A stretch of DNA of 64,000 nt from Thiomicrorhabdus aquaedulcis (GCF_004001325.1 NZ_AP018722.1:1426001-1490000); one strand, 5' to 3'. Numbered from the stretch's first letter, positions 18,171 to 28,072 are shown. A program made the numbers and translations. Notes: a model not told the origin generated them from the sequence alone.

Positions 18171-18443
18171 GTGCGAACAATTATATTTTTACTGCTGGTT
18201 ATACTGGCGTTTTTAGTCATTCGCTTTACCCTTAATCGGGTCATTGCAATTCGCAAAAAAAACCAGGAACTGGACTCACCAGGCCTGGTTAACGTGCAAA
18301 AAAATCTGGTCACCTGTGTGGTTTGCGGCCTTAACCTGCCCGAAGAAGAGGCCATTATTGAAACCTTAAACGGCGATGAATTTGCATTTTGCTGCGCTAA
18401 ACATCAACAAGACTTTCATAAATCGGCCATAAAAGTTCAATAA
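18171..18443 (+). CDS. PP0621-family small membrane protein with cysteine cluster
   Basis: About 90 residues: an N-terminal membrane segment (IIFLLLVILAFLVIRF), a basic stretch, then two cysteine pairs (TCVVCGLNLP and FCCAKH) that look like a metal-binding knuckle in the cytoplasm. This matches the PP0621 family, whose function is not known. I choose the GTG at 18171, preceded by AAGG, over an ATG at 18123, because the membrane segment then sits at the very start. The palindrome at 18278 is read SPGLV in the linker between the membrane segment and the cysteine domain. Confidence 0.7.
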   Translation: MRTIIFLLLVILAFLVIRFTLNRVIAIRKKNQELDSPGLVNVQKNLVTCVVCGLNLPEEEAIIETLNGDEFAFCCAKHQQDFHKSAIKVQ

Positions 18444-18504
18444 CATATGCAAAAAATATAGGCAAAAATCTAACCTTCCTTTAAAGATTGCAACCCATTA
18501 TCTT

Positions 18505-18948
18505 TTAAAGAATCTCCACAATAGTGGCCTCAAACACCACCACTGTATCGGCTAATGGGTGGTTAAAATCCACCACCACTTCGGTGTCGTTTAAAGACTC
18601 AATGCGCCCTGGCACTTCTTGACCCGTGGGCGTGTCAAAACCAATCACTTGACCGACTTTTAAAGGCTCTTGCTCACTATTTTCTACAAAATCAGCACGA
18701 TTCATGACCACCACATTTTGCGCGTCGGCGGTGCCAAATGCAGCGTCTGGTGATAAGGTTAATTTTGCTGTCGTACCCTGCTCAAGACCAATAAGCATCT
18801 CTTCTAACGTGTGAATAAATGTGCCATCGCCCAGAGTAAAGAAAAATGTTTCATCGCCTTGCGTGCCTTCCACCCAAGTGCCGTCCAATAAACTTAGACT
18901 AAAACGTATTTGGAGAGTGCTGTTTTCTTGTACAACCTTGACGGACAT
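18505..18948 (-). CDS. FKBP-type peptidyl-prolyl isomerase, SlpA/FkpB-like
   Basis: A 147-residue FKBP of the SlpA/FkpB type, with a chaperone flap inserted in the FKBP fold. Typical segments are FSLSLLDGTWVEGTQ, TFIHTLEEMLIGLEQGTTAKLTLSPDAAFGT and DFNHPLADTVVVFEATIVEI. It is cytoplasmic, with no signal peptide. In many gammaproteobacteria the homologue lies beside ispH and lspA. Here it is next to a diguanylate cyclase gene on the same strand, 29 bases away, so the two could be co-transcribed. The start ATG has AAGGAAG shortly upstream. Confidence 0.88.
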   Translation of the reverse strand: MSVKVVQENSTLQIRFSLSLLDGTWVEGTQGDETFFFTLGDGTFIHTLEEMLIGLEQGTTAKLTLSPDAAFGTADAQNVVVMNRADFVENSEQEPLKVGQVIGFDTPTGQEVPGRIESLNDTEVVVDFNHPLADTVVVFEATIVEIL

Positions 18949-18977
18949 ATGACTTCCTTTTTATCAAAAATGCGGGT

Positions 18978-20276
18978 CTAAATAGAGTGTGCTCTTGACT
19001 TAGCCGGTGCTTTTTCAGTTACGCTGGGCGTGGTTTTTGTAACGGCTTTAGCCGTGGTTTTTGCCCCAAGGCTTGTTGCACCGCTAACACGACGTTTTTG
19101 CGGTGCCATGCCGTCCACAACCACTAAATTTCGCCCCGATTGTTTGGCTAAATACAACGCCTCATCGGCTTTTTTGAGCACCGCTTGCGGGGCATTTAAA
19201 TGACTTTGAGCCAAAGCAATCCCCACGCTCATCGTTACTTGAGTGGTGACATACTCTTCTTGACTCATAAACTCGAGTGGTGCTTGCTCTAACGCTTCAC
19301 GTAAGCGGTTCATTTCGGCTTCGGCCATGGCCACATGTTTGCCTTTAAAGACCACGGTAAATTCCTCACCGCCATAACGATAGACTTTAGCACCCTTTAC
19401 TGTAGCCAATCCATGCGCGACACGCTTTAAGACTTCATCGCCCACATCGTGGCCGTAGGTGTCGTTAAAGCGTTTAAAATGGTCAATGTCGACCATCGCA
19501 ATAGCGTACTGTTTGCCCAACCCCATAAACGACTCAAACAACGCGCGCCGGCTTTTTAAGCCCGTTAATTCATCCACATAGGCGATATGGTGAGCATCAA
19601 AGATAAGGGCCAGTAAAATCATTAACGCCGCCACGCTCGACAGCAATGCCAGTTGCCCAGGTTGGTAAAATTGGTTTAACGCAAGAGCCAACAGCAACAA
19701 CACCACCAGCGCCGTGTGATTTAACACCTTTACCGGTTGCGAACGCCTCAGCTTTAAAGACAATAAAAACCCGGTTAGTAAAAAGCTTATCGCCCCCACA
19801 AAGGTTAAGTTAATAACACCTTGAGTGGATTGAATAATGGGAGCCGAGATTACCGCAATTAATTCAAAGGGCAACGTATTTAACACCCAATAAACGCCCA
19901 CAACTTGCGCCAAAAAAAGCCCGCCAACAGTGATGTTCATGCCAACATTGTATAGGCCTTTTTCGGGCAAACTTAACCAGACCAAAACATTAAGCGGCAA
20001 CAGCACCATCAGCACCGGCAAGAGTATTTCACTTGACAAACTTTGCGCCTGCCCCGGCACAAAAATGTCCAGCACCCCATTTAACAACACGATGCTAAAC
20101 ATAAGCCACAAGGGTTGCGCGCGGTTAAACCAGATGCTAATAAACAGCACAAAAACACCTAATACATACGGCGTATAAGACAACAGACCAAACCACGGTG
20201 TTTGAGGCGTTAAAAGTACAACTTGCCAAAGAGCAAAACCGCTTAGCAAGAGAAGCCAACTGTAGTGTTTAATCAT
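18978..20276 (-). CDS. Membrane-bound diguanylate cyclase (GGDEF)
   Basis: A 432-residue protein with about seven N-terminal hydrophobic segments (residues about 5-225) and a C-terminal GGDEF domain. The domain has DELTGLKSRRALFESF, DIDHFKRFNDTYGHDVGDEVLKRVA and the active-site sequence YRYGGEEF, so synthesis of cyclic di-GMP is expected. No RxxD inhibitory site is seen five residues before GGEEF. After the domain comes a Lys/Thr/Ala-rich tail of about 45 residues. The ligand of the membrane sensor part is unknown. Its GGDEF motif is intact, unlike that of the second GGDEF protein at 42670-43605. Confidence 0.9.
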   Translation of the reverse strand: MIKHYSWLLLLSGFALWQVVLLTPQTPWFGLLSYTPYVLGVFVLFISIWFNRAQPLWLMFSIVLLNGVLDIFVPGQAQSLSSEILLPVLMVLLPLNVLVWLSLPEKGLYNVGMNITVGGLFLAQVVGVYWVLNTLPFELIAVISAPIIQSTQGVINLTFVGAISFLLTGFLLSLKLRRSQPVKVLNHTALVVLLLLALALNQFYQPGQLALLSSVAALMILLALIFDAHHIAYVDELTGLKSRRALFESFMGLGKQYAIAMVDIDHFKRFNDTYGHDVGDEVLKRVAHGLATVKGAKVYRYGGEEFTVVFKGKHVAMAEAEMNRLREALEQAPLEFMSQEEYVTTQVTMSVGIALAQSHLNAPQAVLKKADEALYLAKQSGRNLVVVDGMAPQKRRVSGATSLGAKTTAKAVTKTTPSVTEKAPAKSRAHSI

Positions 20277-20374
20277 GTTTTCTCACTTTGTGAGGCCTGG
20301 CTGAACGAAGAACTGCTTAAAAAACTTAAGATTGCCAATATCGGTTTGCCTTAAAACCAACCTGTTTTCAAAAA

Positions 20375-20830
20375 TTAGGTTTTTCCAAACAAGGTAAAGG
20401 GTTCGTAAGGCACGTCGTCGCACATAATGCGCCACTCTAGCTCATAACCACACGCCTGCGTGGTTTCGCATTGGTTATGCGATGTCGCAAATTCGCCCGC
20501 TCGATACGCTTTGCGTGACTCATAAACATAACCTTTTGGACAGGCCTGCTTGGCTTTAGAGCGCATTGCTAGACTGTCAAAGGTGGTAATAGGCTCATGA
20601 AACTGTTCGGTTAGGCGAAAATGGGTTTCATCCACCTGCTCCACTTTAACGTGACCCGTAACCCCCACCAAGGCGTCACCAGCGGCTTGAATACCACGGC
20701 CAACCGAATCAACCCCATCGCTAAACGTAGAACAACCCGACAGCCCTGCGGTTAATAAAAGCGCACCGGCAACACTCAGCAGGCCTGGTTGACGCCAGAT
20801 TGTCTTAAAAGAACGAACACTTTGATGCAT
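20375..20830 (-). CDS. Putative lipoprotein, function unknown
   Basis: About 151 residues from an ATG at 20830 that gives a clean signal peptide ending in the lipobox LSGC. The mature part begins STFSDGVDSVGRGIQAAGDAL and contains five cysteines in its second half (QACPKGY, NQCETTQACGY, IMCDD), so disulfides in the periplasm are likely. I do not recognise a family. AGAGAAA lies just before the chosen start. A near-copy of the palindrome (20778) falls within the signal-peptide region. The neighbouring gene (20950-21273) also encodes a small lipoprotein on the same strand. Confidence 0.65.
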   Translation of the reverse strand: MHQSVRSFKTIWRQPGLLSVAGALLLTAGLSGCSTFSDGVDSVGRGIQAAGDALVGVTGHVKVEQVDETHFRLTEQFHEPITTFDSLAMRSKAKQACPKGYVYESRKAYRAGEFATSHNQCETTQACGYELEWRIMCDDVPYEPFTLFGKT

Positions 20831-20949
20831 ATTTTCTCTGCTTTTATTGGCTATAAATTTAAACGACAAATCATAACAAATATGCCGCTTTTACAAAATT
20901 TTATTTACGAATGGCCTTTGCGCGATCGATGTACGGCTGAGTCGCGTGG

Positions 20950-21273
20950 TTAATTGGCACTGATGGGTTCTTCTTTAATGCCAATTTCAGAAATAACGTA
21001 ACACAAATTGGTTTGGAGTTTTTTGCCGTTTACCAGCAAAGACACGCCGTACTGATCCTCTGGGTTTAGACGTACATCGCCTTTATAAACCTTGAGCAGT
21101 TTACCGGTTTGACAACTGTACAACTCAACCGTACGGTCTAAGCCCACCCAATCAGATTGTAGATTTTTAGCACTGTTAGCGACTTTTTCACACCCAGTGG
21201 CAAATACGGTAATCGCCCCCAAACAAGCCAATAGAACCGTGCGCTGTATCGCATTTACATTTGTTATTTTCAT
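20950..21273 (-). CDS. Small putative lipoprotein, function unknown
   Basis: A 107-residue protein with a signal sequence ending FATGCEK, a plausible lipobox with the Cys near residue 28. The mature part has a Cys pair (LYSCQTGKLL and TNLCYVISE) that could form a disulfide, and otherwise no recognised domain. It diverges from the glycosyltransferase gene over about 95 bases and precedes another lipoprotein gene on the same strand. I cannot assign a role. Confidence 0.6.
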   Translation of the reverse strand: MKITNVNAIQRTVLLACLGAITVFATGCEKVANSAKNLQSDWVGLDRTVELYSCQTGKLLKVYKGDVRLNPEDQYGVSLLVNGKKLQTNLCYVISEIGIKEEPISAN

Positions 21274-21368
21274 GTGAGTGGTGTCCTTTTTTAAAACACG
21301 TAAATAGAGGTGCCCAGCAGCTAATTCCCCTATAATGTTCAGCTTGCAAATTATAGAATCTTAAATTT

Positions 21369-22721
21369 ATGTCTTGTGTCACGCCCACGTTGCTCATTAT
21401 TGGTTATGTCTGGCCCGAACCCAACTCATCGGCGGCCGGCACGCGGATGCTGCAATTAATTAAGCAGTTTTTAACCCACGGTTACGGCGTGCATTTTGCC
21501 AGCCCAGCCAAATTAGGGGAACACAAAGCCGACCTTACAAGCCTGGGGGTACAAGAATACAATATTGAGCTCAACCATTCCAGCTTTGACCTGTTTATTG
21601 CAGCATTACAACCCAACCTAGTGCTGTTTGATCGTTTTATGATGGAAGAGCAATTTGGTTGGCGCGTTGCTCAATACGCCCCCAATGCGCTACGCATTCT
21701 TAATACCGAAGACTTACACTGCTTGCGCGAGGTGCGCCAGCAGTTGGTTAAAAGCTATTTAACGTCGTCCAAAAGCAACGGCGCTTGCACACTTGATGAA
21801 ATTGCTTTGCACGACGTGGCTGTGCTTAAAGCAAAGTTGCAGCAAACCGACTTGGCCAAACGTGAAATAGCCGCTATTTTTAGAAGCGATTTAACCTTGA
21901 TGATTTCTGAATTTGAAATGGATCTGCTGGTAAATCACTTTAACGTGCCCATAACGCACCTGCATTACCTGCCCTTTTTATACGAGCAAGATGCTGGTGG
22001 ATTACCCGCTGCTTGGGTGCCAACGTTTGCGCAACGCATTGGCTTTGTAAGCATTGGCAATTTTAGACACGCCCCAAATTGGGACGCGGTGCTGTGGCTC
22101 AAGCAGCAAATTTGGCCGCACATTCGCAAGCAACTCCCCCAAGCTGAATGTTTCATTTATGGTGCGTATCCACCCAAAAAAGCCACCGAACTGCACAACC
22201 CAAAACAAGGGTTTTACGTTAAAGGCTGGGTCGATGATGCATTTGCCGCATTAAGCCAAGCGCGCGTGTGTTTAGCGCCTTTGCGGTTTGGCGCAGGCAT
22301 TAAAGGTAAATTAGCCGAAGCGATGTTGTGCGGCACGCCCAGTGTCACCACCTCGATTGGCGCTGAATCGATGCTGCTTACCACCTGGCCTGGTCACATT
22401 GCCAACAACGATGAGGCGTTTGCGCGTTTGGCGGTACAGCTGCATCAAGATGACCAGGCCTGGTTAAGTGCACAAACCGTTGGGTTTGATACCGTAGCGC
22501 AGCGCTATCAAATGCCACGCCCCGAAATATCCAGTCTTTTTGACACACTCAAGCGCATCAACCAACAACTGGATGCTCATCGCTCATCTAATTTTATGGG
22601 CAGCGTACTCAATCATCATCACCACAAAAGCACGCAATACATGGCGCAGTGGATTGAGGTTAAAAATCAACTGGCACAAGCCAATGCACCCATCAACCCA
22701 ATACAACAGGCTATTTTATGA
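21369..22721 (+). CDS. Glycosyltransferase, GT4-like
   Basis: A 450-residue GT-B type glycosyltransferase. The N-terminal domain starts with a Rossmann strand (TLLIIGYVWPEPNSSAAGTR). The C-terminal domain includes IGFVSIGNFRHAPNWDAV, FYVKGWVDDAFAALSQARV, the donor-binding GAGIKGKLAEAMLCGTPSVTT, and a conserved Glu in that motif. The acceptor and sugar are unknown; surface polysaccharide or protein glycosylation is likely. It overlaps the next small gene by four bases (ATGA), so they are coupled. A TATAAT at 21331-21336 lies 33 bases before the start. The palindrome at 22453 is read as DDQAWL near the C-terminus. Confidence 0.85.
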   Translation: MSCVTPTLLIIGYVWPEPNSSAAGTRMLQLIKQFLTHGYGVHFASPAKLGEHKADLTSLGVQEYNIELNHSSFDLFIAALQPNLVLFDRFMMEEQFGWRVAQYAPNALRILNTEDLHCLREVRQQLVKSYLTSSKSNGACTLDEIALHDVAVLKAKLQQTDLAKREIAAIFRSDLTLMISEFEMDLLVNHFNVPITHLHYLPFLYEQDAGGLPAAWVPTFAQRIGFVSIGNFRHAPNWDAVLWLKQQIWPHIRKQLPQAECFIYGAYPPKKATELHNPKQGFYVKGWVDDAFAALSQARVCLAPLRFGAGIKGKLAEAMLCGTPSVTTSIGAESMLLTTWPGHIANNDEAFARLAVQLHQDDQAWLSAQTVGFDTVAQRYQMPRPEISSLFDTLKRINQQLDAHRSSNFMGSVLNHHHHKSTQYMAQWIEVKNQLAQANAPINPIQQAIL

Positions 22722-23029
22722 ACCCGCCCTTACCCGATTCCATTAAAAGCAAAGACCATTCAAGTAAAGACCCATTGCACGGCATTACCTTAAAAGAAAT
22801 TGTCACGCAACTGCACGCCAATTACGGTTGGGAAGAACTCGCATTACGCATTCCTATACGCTGTTTTAGCTTTGAACCCAGCGTGCAATCCACGCTCAAG
22901 TTTTTGCGTAAAACCCCTTGGGCGCGCACTAAAGTCGAAGAACTTTACATTAAGGCCAGCAAAAACTGGGGGCACTGTCAGCCAGTTACAACAACCGCTA
23001 CAACGACCGTTATAAACCCCGCAGAATAA
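22718..23029 (+). CDS. VF530-family (DUF2132) small DNA-binding-like protein
   Basis: A 103-residue protein with the DUF2132/VF530 core, DPLHGITLKEIVTQL, HANYGWEEL and SVQSTLKFLRKTPWARTKVEELY. The family has a compact helical fold whose solved member was proposed to bind nucleic acid, but no function is proven. The core lies at about residues 18-87 and is followed by a Thr-rich tail. Its ATG overlaps the glycosyltransferase stop (ATGA), implying co-translation. A terminator follows directly. Confidence 0.85.
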   Translation: MNPPLPDSIKSKDHSSKDPLHGITLKEIVTQLHANYGWEELALRIPIRCFSFEPSVQSTLKFLRKTPWARTKVEELYIKASKNWGHCQPVTTTATTTVINPAE

Positions 23030-23044
23030 TAATCAGCACAAACA

Positions 23045-23073
23045 AAAACGCCCCAAAGTTGGGGCGCATTTTT
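23045..23073. terminator. Bidirectional intrinsic terminator
   Basis: Stem CGCCCCAA / TTGGGGCG with a tiny loop, preceded by AAAAA and followed by TTTTTT. It is shared by the VF530 gene and the convergent cytochrome gene. Confidence 0.88.
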
Positions 23074-23111
23074 TGCATTGCACTTTTAGAGAAAATTAAT
23101 TCTACTAAGGT

Positions 23112-23684
23112 TTATTTAAGTGTGACCACGTATTGTGCAATGGACTCCATAGTAGCGGTGCTTAAACCAGCCGCCATCGGTGCCATCATTCCAGTCATTG
23201 GACCTACTTGCTCACCCGCTTTGTATTTTTCAAGCTTGGCAACAATGTCGGCAATAGGCTGGTTGTTTAAACGTGGACCCACACCGCCTTCCGCGTTCGC
23301 ACCGTGACAACCTACACACGTTGCATAATCACTTGCGCCAGACGCAGATGCAACCATCTCTTTAGCTTCAGCTTTAACCTCTTTAACGACCTCTTCAGCC
23401 TCTGAAACCATCTCTTTGGCTTCTACCTTAACATCTTCAACCATTTCCTTAGCGGCTTCTTTAATCTCGGCGTTAACGTCACTGCGACTTGCTGGCTCTT
23501 GTTGCAACGATTCGACTTTAGCGCTTTCTGGCACAGGTTGCTTTACGTCCATTGCATTATTAGCACCGGTTTGAGCCGGTTCTGTTTTATCGTCCGAACA
23601 AGCACTTAATAATAACGCTGTGCTTAACACCGCCATGGTAACCACTTTAGGAGCGGTTTTAGTAAAAAGAGTGTGTAATGTCAT
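23112..23684 (-). CDS. Lipoprotein cytochrome c with helical spacer
   Basis: About 190 residues from the ATG at 23684 (AAAGGA precedes it). A signal peptide ends at the lipobox LLSAC. It is followed by a long charged region with repeated units of the form KEMVxxxKxEAKEMV, predicted as a continuous helix or coiled coil. A small C-terminal cytochrome c domain follows, with heme motif CVGCH and Met-rich distal region MTGMMAPMAAGL. The cytochrome domain resembles class I c553/c5 types. The anchor, spacer and cytochrome layout suggests a membrane-tethered electron shuttle, perhaps to a terminal oxidase. No oxidase gene is in the window. Confidence 0.8.
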   Translation of the reverse strand: MTLHTLFTKTAPKVVTMAVLSTALLLSACSDDKTEPAQTGANNAMDVKQPVPESAKVESLQQEPASRSDVNAEIKEAAKEMVEDVKVEAKEMVSEAEEVVKEVKAEAKEMVASASGASDYATCVGCHGANAEGGVGPRLNNQPIADIVAKLEKYKAGEQVGPMTGMMAPMAAGLSTATMESIAQYVVTLK

Positions 23685-23842
23685 GTTTTTTCCTTTATTT
23701 GAAAATATGAACGTTGAAATGAAAATGCATTTTAATATGGAAAATTTTACCACATTAGGGCGGCCTGCAACCTGATATAACACTTTAACCTTACATTAAC
23801 GCTTTATAAGACCCGCGAATTCAAGTAAAAACTTGTAAATCC

Positions 23843-26800
23843 CTATAAGGCCTTAAGTTTTTGCTCTAGTCGCGCAATCGATATGGGCATTAAGGTTTTC
23901 ATCGGTTGCGCAAAGAGTGAAATTCGTAACTCTTCAATTAACCAACGTAGTTCCACCAGGCCTGGTTGATTGTAATACGCGGGCTCATTGGCCAATGCGT
24001 TGTAGGCGTTTAACACCGGCATCAACTGACGAATCGCCAACTGATCTTTACTCGGGTCTAAATCAATTTTTTGCAAGCGGATTTGAATCGCTTTTAAATA
24101 ACGTGGAATCTGCTTAAACCACTCATCCGGCACGGTGCGAACAAAATCTTTGGCGACCAACGCATCTAACTGCGCCTTAATATCGGCCACCGAAGCCAAC
24201 CAGCGCGGATTAACCTTACCACGCACCTGCTTACCAATGATTTGCGAGAGGGTAAAAATCTCGTTCACGTGCGCGCTAATCATCAAAGCGGTTTCAATCC
24301 AATGCAAACGTACCTGCTCCAACATGGTCTCAAACCCAGCTTGGGTGCGAATCCTGTGCGGCTGCCCCGCCGCTTGATGAACCAATTGCGCCAACGCTCT
24401 ATCAATGACCTGCTGGGTTAAATCTTGGCAAGTGCCAAACGGGGCGTAACACAAACAGGCTTTTTGAAGGGGCAATTTTTTTTGCAGATACTTCTCTTTA
24501 TCGGCCAATAAGCGTTCAATTAACGCCAATACGGCTTGACCATGGGCGTGTTGCGATGCGCTCAAATCGCCCATCAACGTCAACTTAATGCGCCCGTCTT
24601 GACACTGCAATGCCGGGTAAGCTTGCATCAACGCACCTTGGCTTTTAATGCTTTGGGTGTCGGCTAAATCACCAAAATCCCAGCGTTCTATAAACTCAGA
24701 CTTTGGCTCTGACGCTAAAGCTAAAGCGCCTTTTTTATCAAGGCCTTCAACAGCCTCAGCAGGTGTTTGCTTTAACCGTTGTTGATGCTGATGTTGATGT
24801 TGTTTAATTTTGGCTTCAACCAAATGCAAGTAATCTTGTTTTAACCGCTCTAAACTTTGGCCTTCAGCCAGGGGTTTGCCCTTATCGTCTTCTAACACAA
24901 AATAGGCTTGCAGATAATTGGGCAGCACCACCTCGCTCACATCGTGCAAAGAAACTTTTTGATGCCCCAGATGAACACGACGATTTAACGCCCACACCAA
25001 CTGATGCAAATAGCGTTCTGGCTGGCCATTGGCGGCCATTTTCTGCGGCGACATCTCAGCCAATATCAAATCGGCATACTGCGGTGCGGGAATAAACTGT
25101 TTTCTAAGTTGTTTTGGTAATGCCTTAATATAAAAAGCAGTTTTCTCTTTGAGCAGGCCTGGTGTCAACCAGTCAAAATCGGCTTGATGCACCCGATTTA
25201 AACTCGATAACGGCAGGTGATACACCAAACCATCGCGCGCTTTATCGGGTTCAAAATGGTAATTAACCGCTAAATTAAGCTGGTTTTTAATCTGCACTTG
25301 ATCGGGATAATCGGCCAACCACTGCGCATTGGCCGACTGCTTCATTAAATCGGCTTGGGTTAAATACAATGCTTTTAGTTGCGGCGAATTTTGCTGTTCA
25401 AGTGTTTTTAACCAGGTTTCAAACGCTGGCTTGTTGTAGATGTGTTTGGGAACGCGCTGGGCATAAAACTCGTACAAAACATCGTCGTCCACCAAAAAAT
25501 CGGGGCGACGTAATTTGCTTTCAAGCCGCTCAATGTCGGCAATTAAAGCTTGATTGTGCTTCCAAAACGGCGCACGACTTTCGAGCTGCCCCTCGGCCAA
25601 GCCGTGACGCAAAAATAACTTGTGCGCCTCAGCCGGATTAATAGGACCGTAATTGCACAAGCGGCGATTTACAATGGGCAAACCGTATAACGTAATGGAT
25701 TCGTACGCTCCCACTTGACCGGTTTTTTTCTGCCAGTGCGCGTCGCTGTAGGTGTGTTTAATAAGGTGCTTGGCCAAACTTTCGACCCAGTTTACGTCCA
25801 TTACCGCGTTATTGCGTGCGTACAGTTTGCTGGTTTCAACCAACTCTCCGGCCAACATCCATTTGGGTTTGCGTTTGTAAAGGCTCGAACTTGGGTGAAT
25901 AAACAGCTTAGTGGCGCGTGCGCCCAGATAGGATTTTTCGTCGTCGCGCATTGCCACGTTACCCAACAAACCCGCCAGCAGTGAGCGATGTACCGCTTGA
26001 GAGTGCAAATCGCTTAAACGTTCTTTGAGTTGATTGTCTTGTTTAATCTCTTCAAACAGGTGTAAATCACCCACTTTTAAACCAATGCGTTTTAAGTTTT
26101 GTTCGAGCTGCACGGTCAGTTCGTGCCACTCTTTCATGCGAATGTACGATAAAAAATTGGTTTTACAGAGTTTACGCAGTTTAGCTTGGGTTAAATGACG
26201 GCGCTGCCCCTCGTAAAAATGCCAAAGATTTAAATAAAACAAAAAGTCCGAACGCTCGTCTTCAAATAATTTATGAGCGATGCGCGCCGCTTGTTGGGTG
26301 GTTTGATTGATGTCGCGCGGGTCTTGAATGCTTAAGGCGGCGGCAATCACAATCAGCTCGGCCAATACGCCGTTTTTTTGCGCTTCAATTACCATCTTGC
26401 CAATGCTTGGGTCTACCGGCAACTTGGCGATTTGCCGACCTTGAGGGGTTAAGCGTCGCTGGTCGTCCAACGCGCCCAGCTCATGCAATTGGCGGTAACC
26501 GTCGTTAATCGATTTGTCGTTGGGCGCTTCAATAAACGGAAAATGCTTTACCTCACCCAAATCGAGTTGCGCCATGGTTAAGATAATGGACGCCAAAGAG
26601 GTTCGGTGAATTTCGGGATCGGTAAAATCGGCGCGGGCGGTAAAATCGTCTTCGCTGTAAAGTCGAATGCAAATCCCCTCGCTCACGCGTCCGCAACGAC
26701 CTTTACGCTGATTGGCCGACGCCTTAGAAATTTTTTCGACCGGCAGACGCTGAATTTTATTGCGCACGCTGTAACGGCTGATTCTGACCAGGCCTGGGTC

Positions 26801-27955
26801 AATCACATATTTAATGCCCGGCACAGTCAGCGAGGTTTCGGCCACGTTGGTGCTTAAAATAACGCGGCGTTTTTGTGAGGTTTGAAACACCTTTTGCTGC
26901 TCATTCATCGACAAACGGGCGTACAACGGCACAATTTCGGTGTTTTTTAACTGCGCTTTACGCAACGCTTCGGCGGTTTCTTTAATATCGCGCTCGCCCA
27001 CCTGAAACACCAGCACATCGCCAAACGGGTCAGAATGCGACAACTCTTCTAACGCGCTTAAAATACCGTCGCTTATCTCTTGTTCTATCAAATTACCGCC
27101 GTCGTCCTCAAAGCTGGACAAGGGGCGATAACGCAGCTCAACCGGATAGGTGCGCCCCGACACTTCAACCACCGGCGGGCGCACACCATTAAAGGTAAAA
27201 TGTTCGGCAAAACGCTGGGTATCAATGGTGGCCGAGGTAATAATGACTTTTAAGTCAGGGCGTTTGGGCAACAGCTGTTTTAAAATACCCAGTAAAAAGT
27301 CGATGTTAATGCTGCGTTCGTGCGCCTCGTCAATAATAATGGTGTCGTATTGGCTTAGGTAACGGTCGTTTTGCACCTCGGCCAACAAAATTCCGTCGGT
27401 CATCACCTTAATGACGCTTTGCGCGTGCACCTGATCCATAAAGCGCACCTGATACCCCACCAACTCGCCCACGTTTGAACCCAGCTCTTGCGCAATGCGC
27501 TCGGACACACTGCGTGCCGCCAAACGGCGTGGCTGGGTACAGCCAATGCGGCCAAACACGCCGCGCCCCGCTTCTAAACAAATTTTAGGAATCTGCGTGG
27601 TTTTTCCCGAACCCGTTTCACCGGCAATCACCACCACTTGGTGCTGGCGTATGAGCGCCATTAATTCATCTCTTTTGGCTGCCACCGGCAGAGCGTCGTC
27701 GTAGGTAATGCTAGGAATCGCTTGCTGATTAAGTTGAGCGGCCGCTTGCGAGGCCTGCACACGGGCTTGCCAATCTAACCAGGCCTGGTCAGTTGGTTTT
27801 AACGTCGCAAAACTGAGTTTGTTTAACGCTTGCGTAAGCCGAAATCGGTCTTTGCACAAACACATAGCCAGTTGCTGGGTACGAAATGTGGCGTCGGTAA
27901 ACAATCGTTCTAAATCTAAGAAGTGTGTTGGCAATAAGGGTGAGAAATTTGGCAT
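23843..27955 (-). CDS. hrpA: ATP-dependent RNA helicase HrpA
   Basis: A 1370-residue DEAH-box helicase, close to the usual 1300 residues. Motif I is AGETGSGKTTQIPKI, motif II DEAH lies in IIIDEAHERSINIDFL, motif III is SATID, and motif VI is QRKGRCGRVSEG. After the helicase core come the HA2, OB-fold and long DUF3418 domains that define HrpA. HrpA resolves stalled ribosomes and handles mRNA. The gene is single and divergent from the persulfide dioxygenase gene. Four palindrome sites lie in it: exact ones at 23955 (QPGLVELRW) and 27778 (TDQAWLDW), and near copies at 25152 and 26787. Confidence 0.96.
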   Translation of the reverse strand: MPNFSPLLPTHFLDLERLFTDATFRTQQLAMCLCKDRFRLTQALNKLSFATLKPTDQAWLDWQARVQASQAAAQLNQQAIPSITYDDALPVAAKRDELMALIRQHQVVVIAGETGSGKTTQIPKICLEAGRGVFGRIGCTQPRRLAARSVSERIAQELGSNVGELVGYQVRFMDQVHAQSVIKVMTDGILLAEVQNDRYLSQYDTIIIDEAHERSINIDFLLGILKQLLPKRPDLKVIITSATIDTQRFAEHFTFNGVRPPVVEVSGRTYPVELRYRPLSSFEDDGGNLIEQEISDGILSALEELSHSDPFGDVLVFQVGERDIKETAEALRKAQLKNTEIVPLYARLSMNEQQKVFQTSQKRRVILSTNVAETSLTVPGIKYVIDPGLVRISRYSVRNKIQRLPVEKISKASANQRKGRCGRVSEGICIRLYSEDDFTARADFTDPEIHRTSLASIILTMAQLDLGEVKHFPFIEAPNDKSINDGYRQLHELGALDDQRRLTPQGRQIAKLPVDPSIGKMVIEAQKNGVLAELIVIAAALSIQDPRDINQTTQQAARIAHKLFEDERSDFLFYLNLWHFYEGQRRHLTQAKLRKLCKTNFLSYIRMKEWHELTVQLEQNLKRIGLKVGDLHLFEEIKQDNQLKERLSDLHSQAVHRSLLAGLLGNVAMRDDEKSYLGARATKLFIHPSSSLYKRKPKWMLAGELVETSKLYARNNAVMDVNWVESLAKHLIKHTYSDAHWQKKTGQVGAYESITLYGLPIVNRRLCNYGPINPAEAHKLFLRHGLAEGQLESRAPFWKHNQALIADIERLESKLRRPDFLVDDDVLYEFYAQRVPKHIYNKPAFETWLKTLEQQNSPQLKALYLTQADLMKQSANAQWLADYPDQVQIKNQLNLAVNYHFEPDKARDGLVYHLPLSSLNRVHQADFDWLTPGLLKEKTAFYIKALPKQLRKQFIPAPQYADLILAEMSPQKMAANGQPERYLHQLVWALNRRVHLGHQKVSLHDVSEVVLPNYLQAYFVLEDDKGKPLAEGQSLERLKQDYLHLVEAKIKQHQHQHQQRLKQTPAEAVEGLDKKGALALASEPKSEFIERWDFGDLADTQSIKSQGALMQAYPALQCQDGRIKLTLMGDLSASQHAHGQAVLALIERLLADKEKYLQKKLPLQKACLCYAPFGTCQDLTQQVIDRALAQLVHQAAGQPHRIRTQAGFETMLEQVRLHWIETALMISAHVNEIFTLSQIIGKQVRGKVNPRWLASVADIKAQLDALVAKDFVRTVPDEWFKQIPRYLKAIQIRLQKIDLDPSKDQLAIRQLMPVLNAYNALANEPAYYNQPGLVELRWLIEELRISLFAQPMKTLMPISIARLEQKLKAL

Positions 27956-28072
27956 AGTTGACTGAATGGCTTTTTCTGAGGATAATAAACGGATAAAAAT
28001 TTATGATGACATTAAAATATTTAATACACCATAAGTATTCTATTATAACAAACAAAGCACCGAGGCCTTGCA

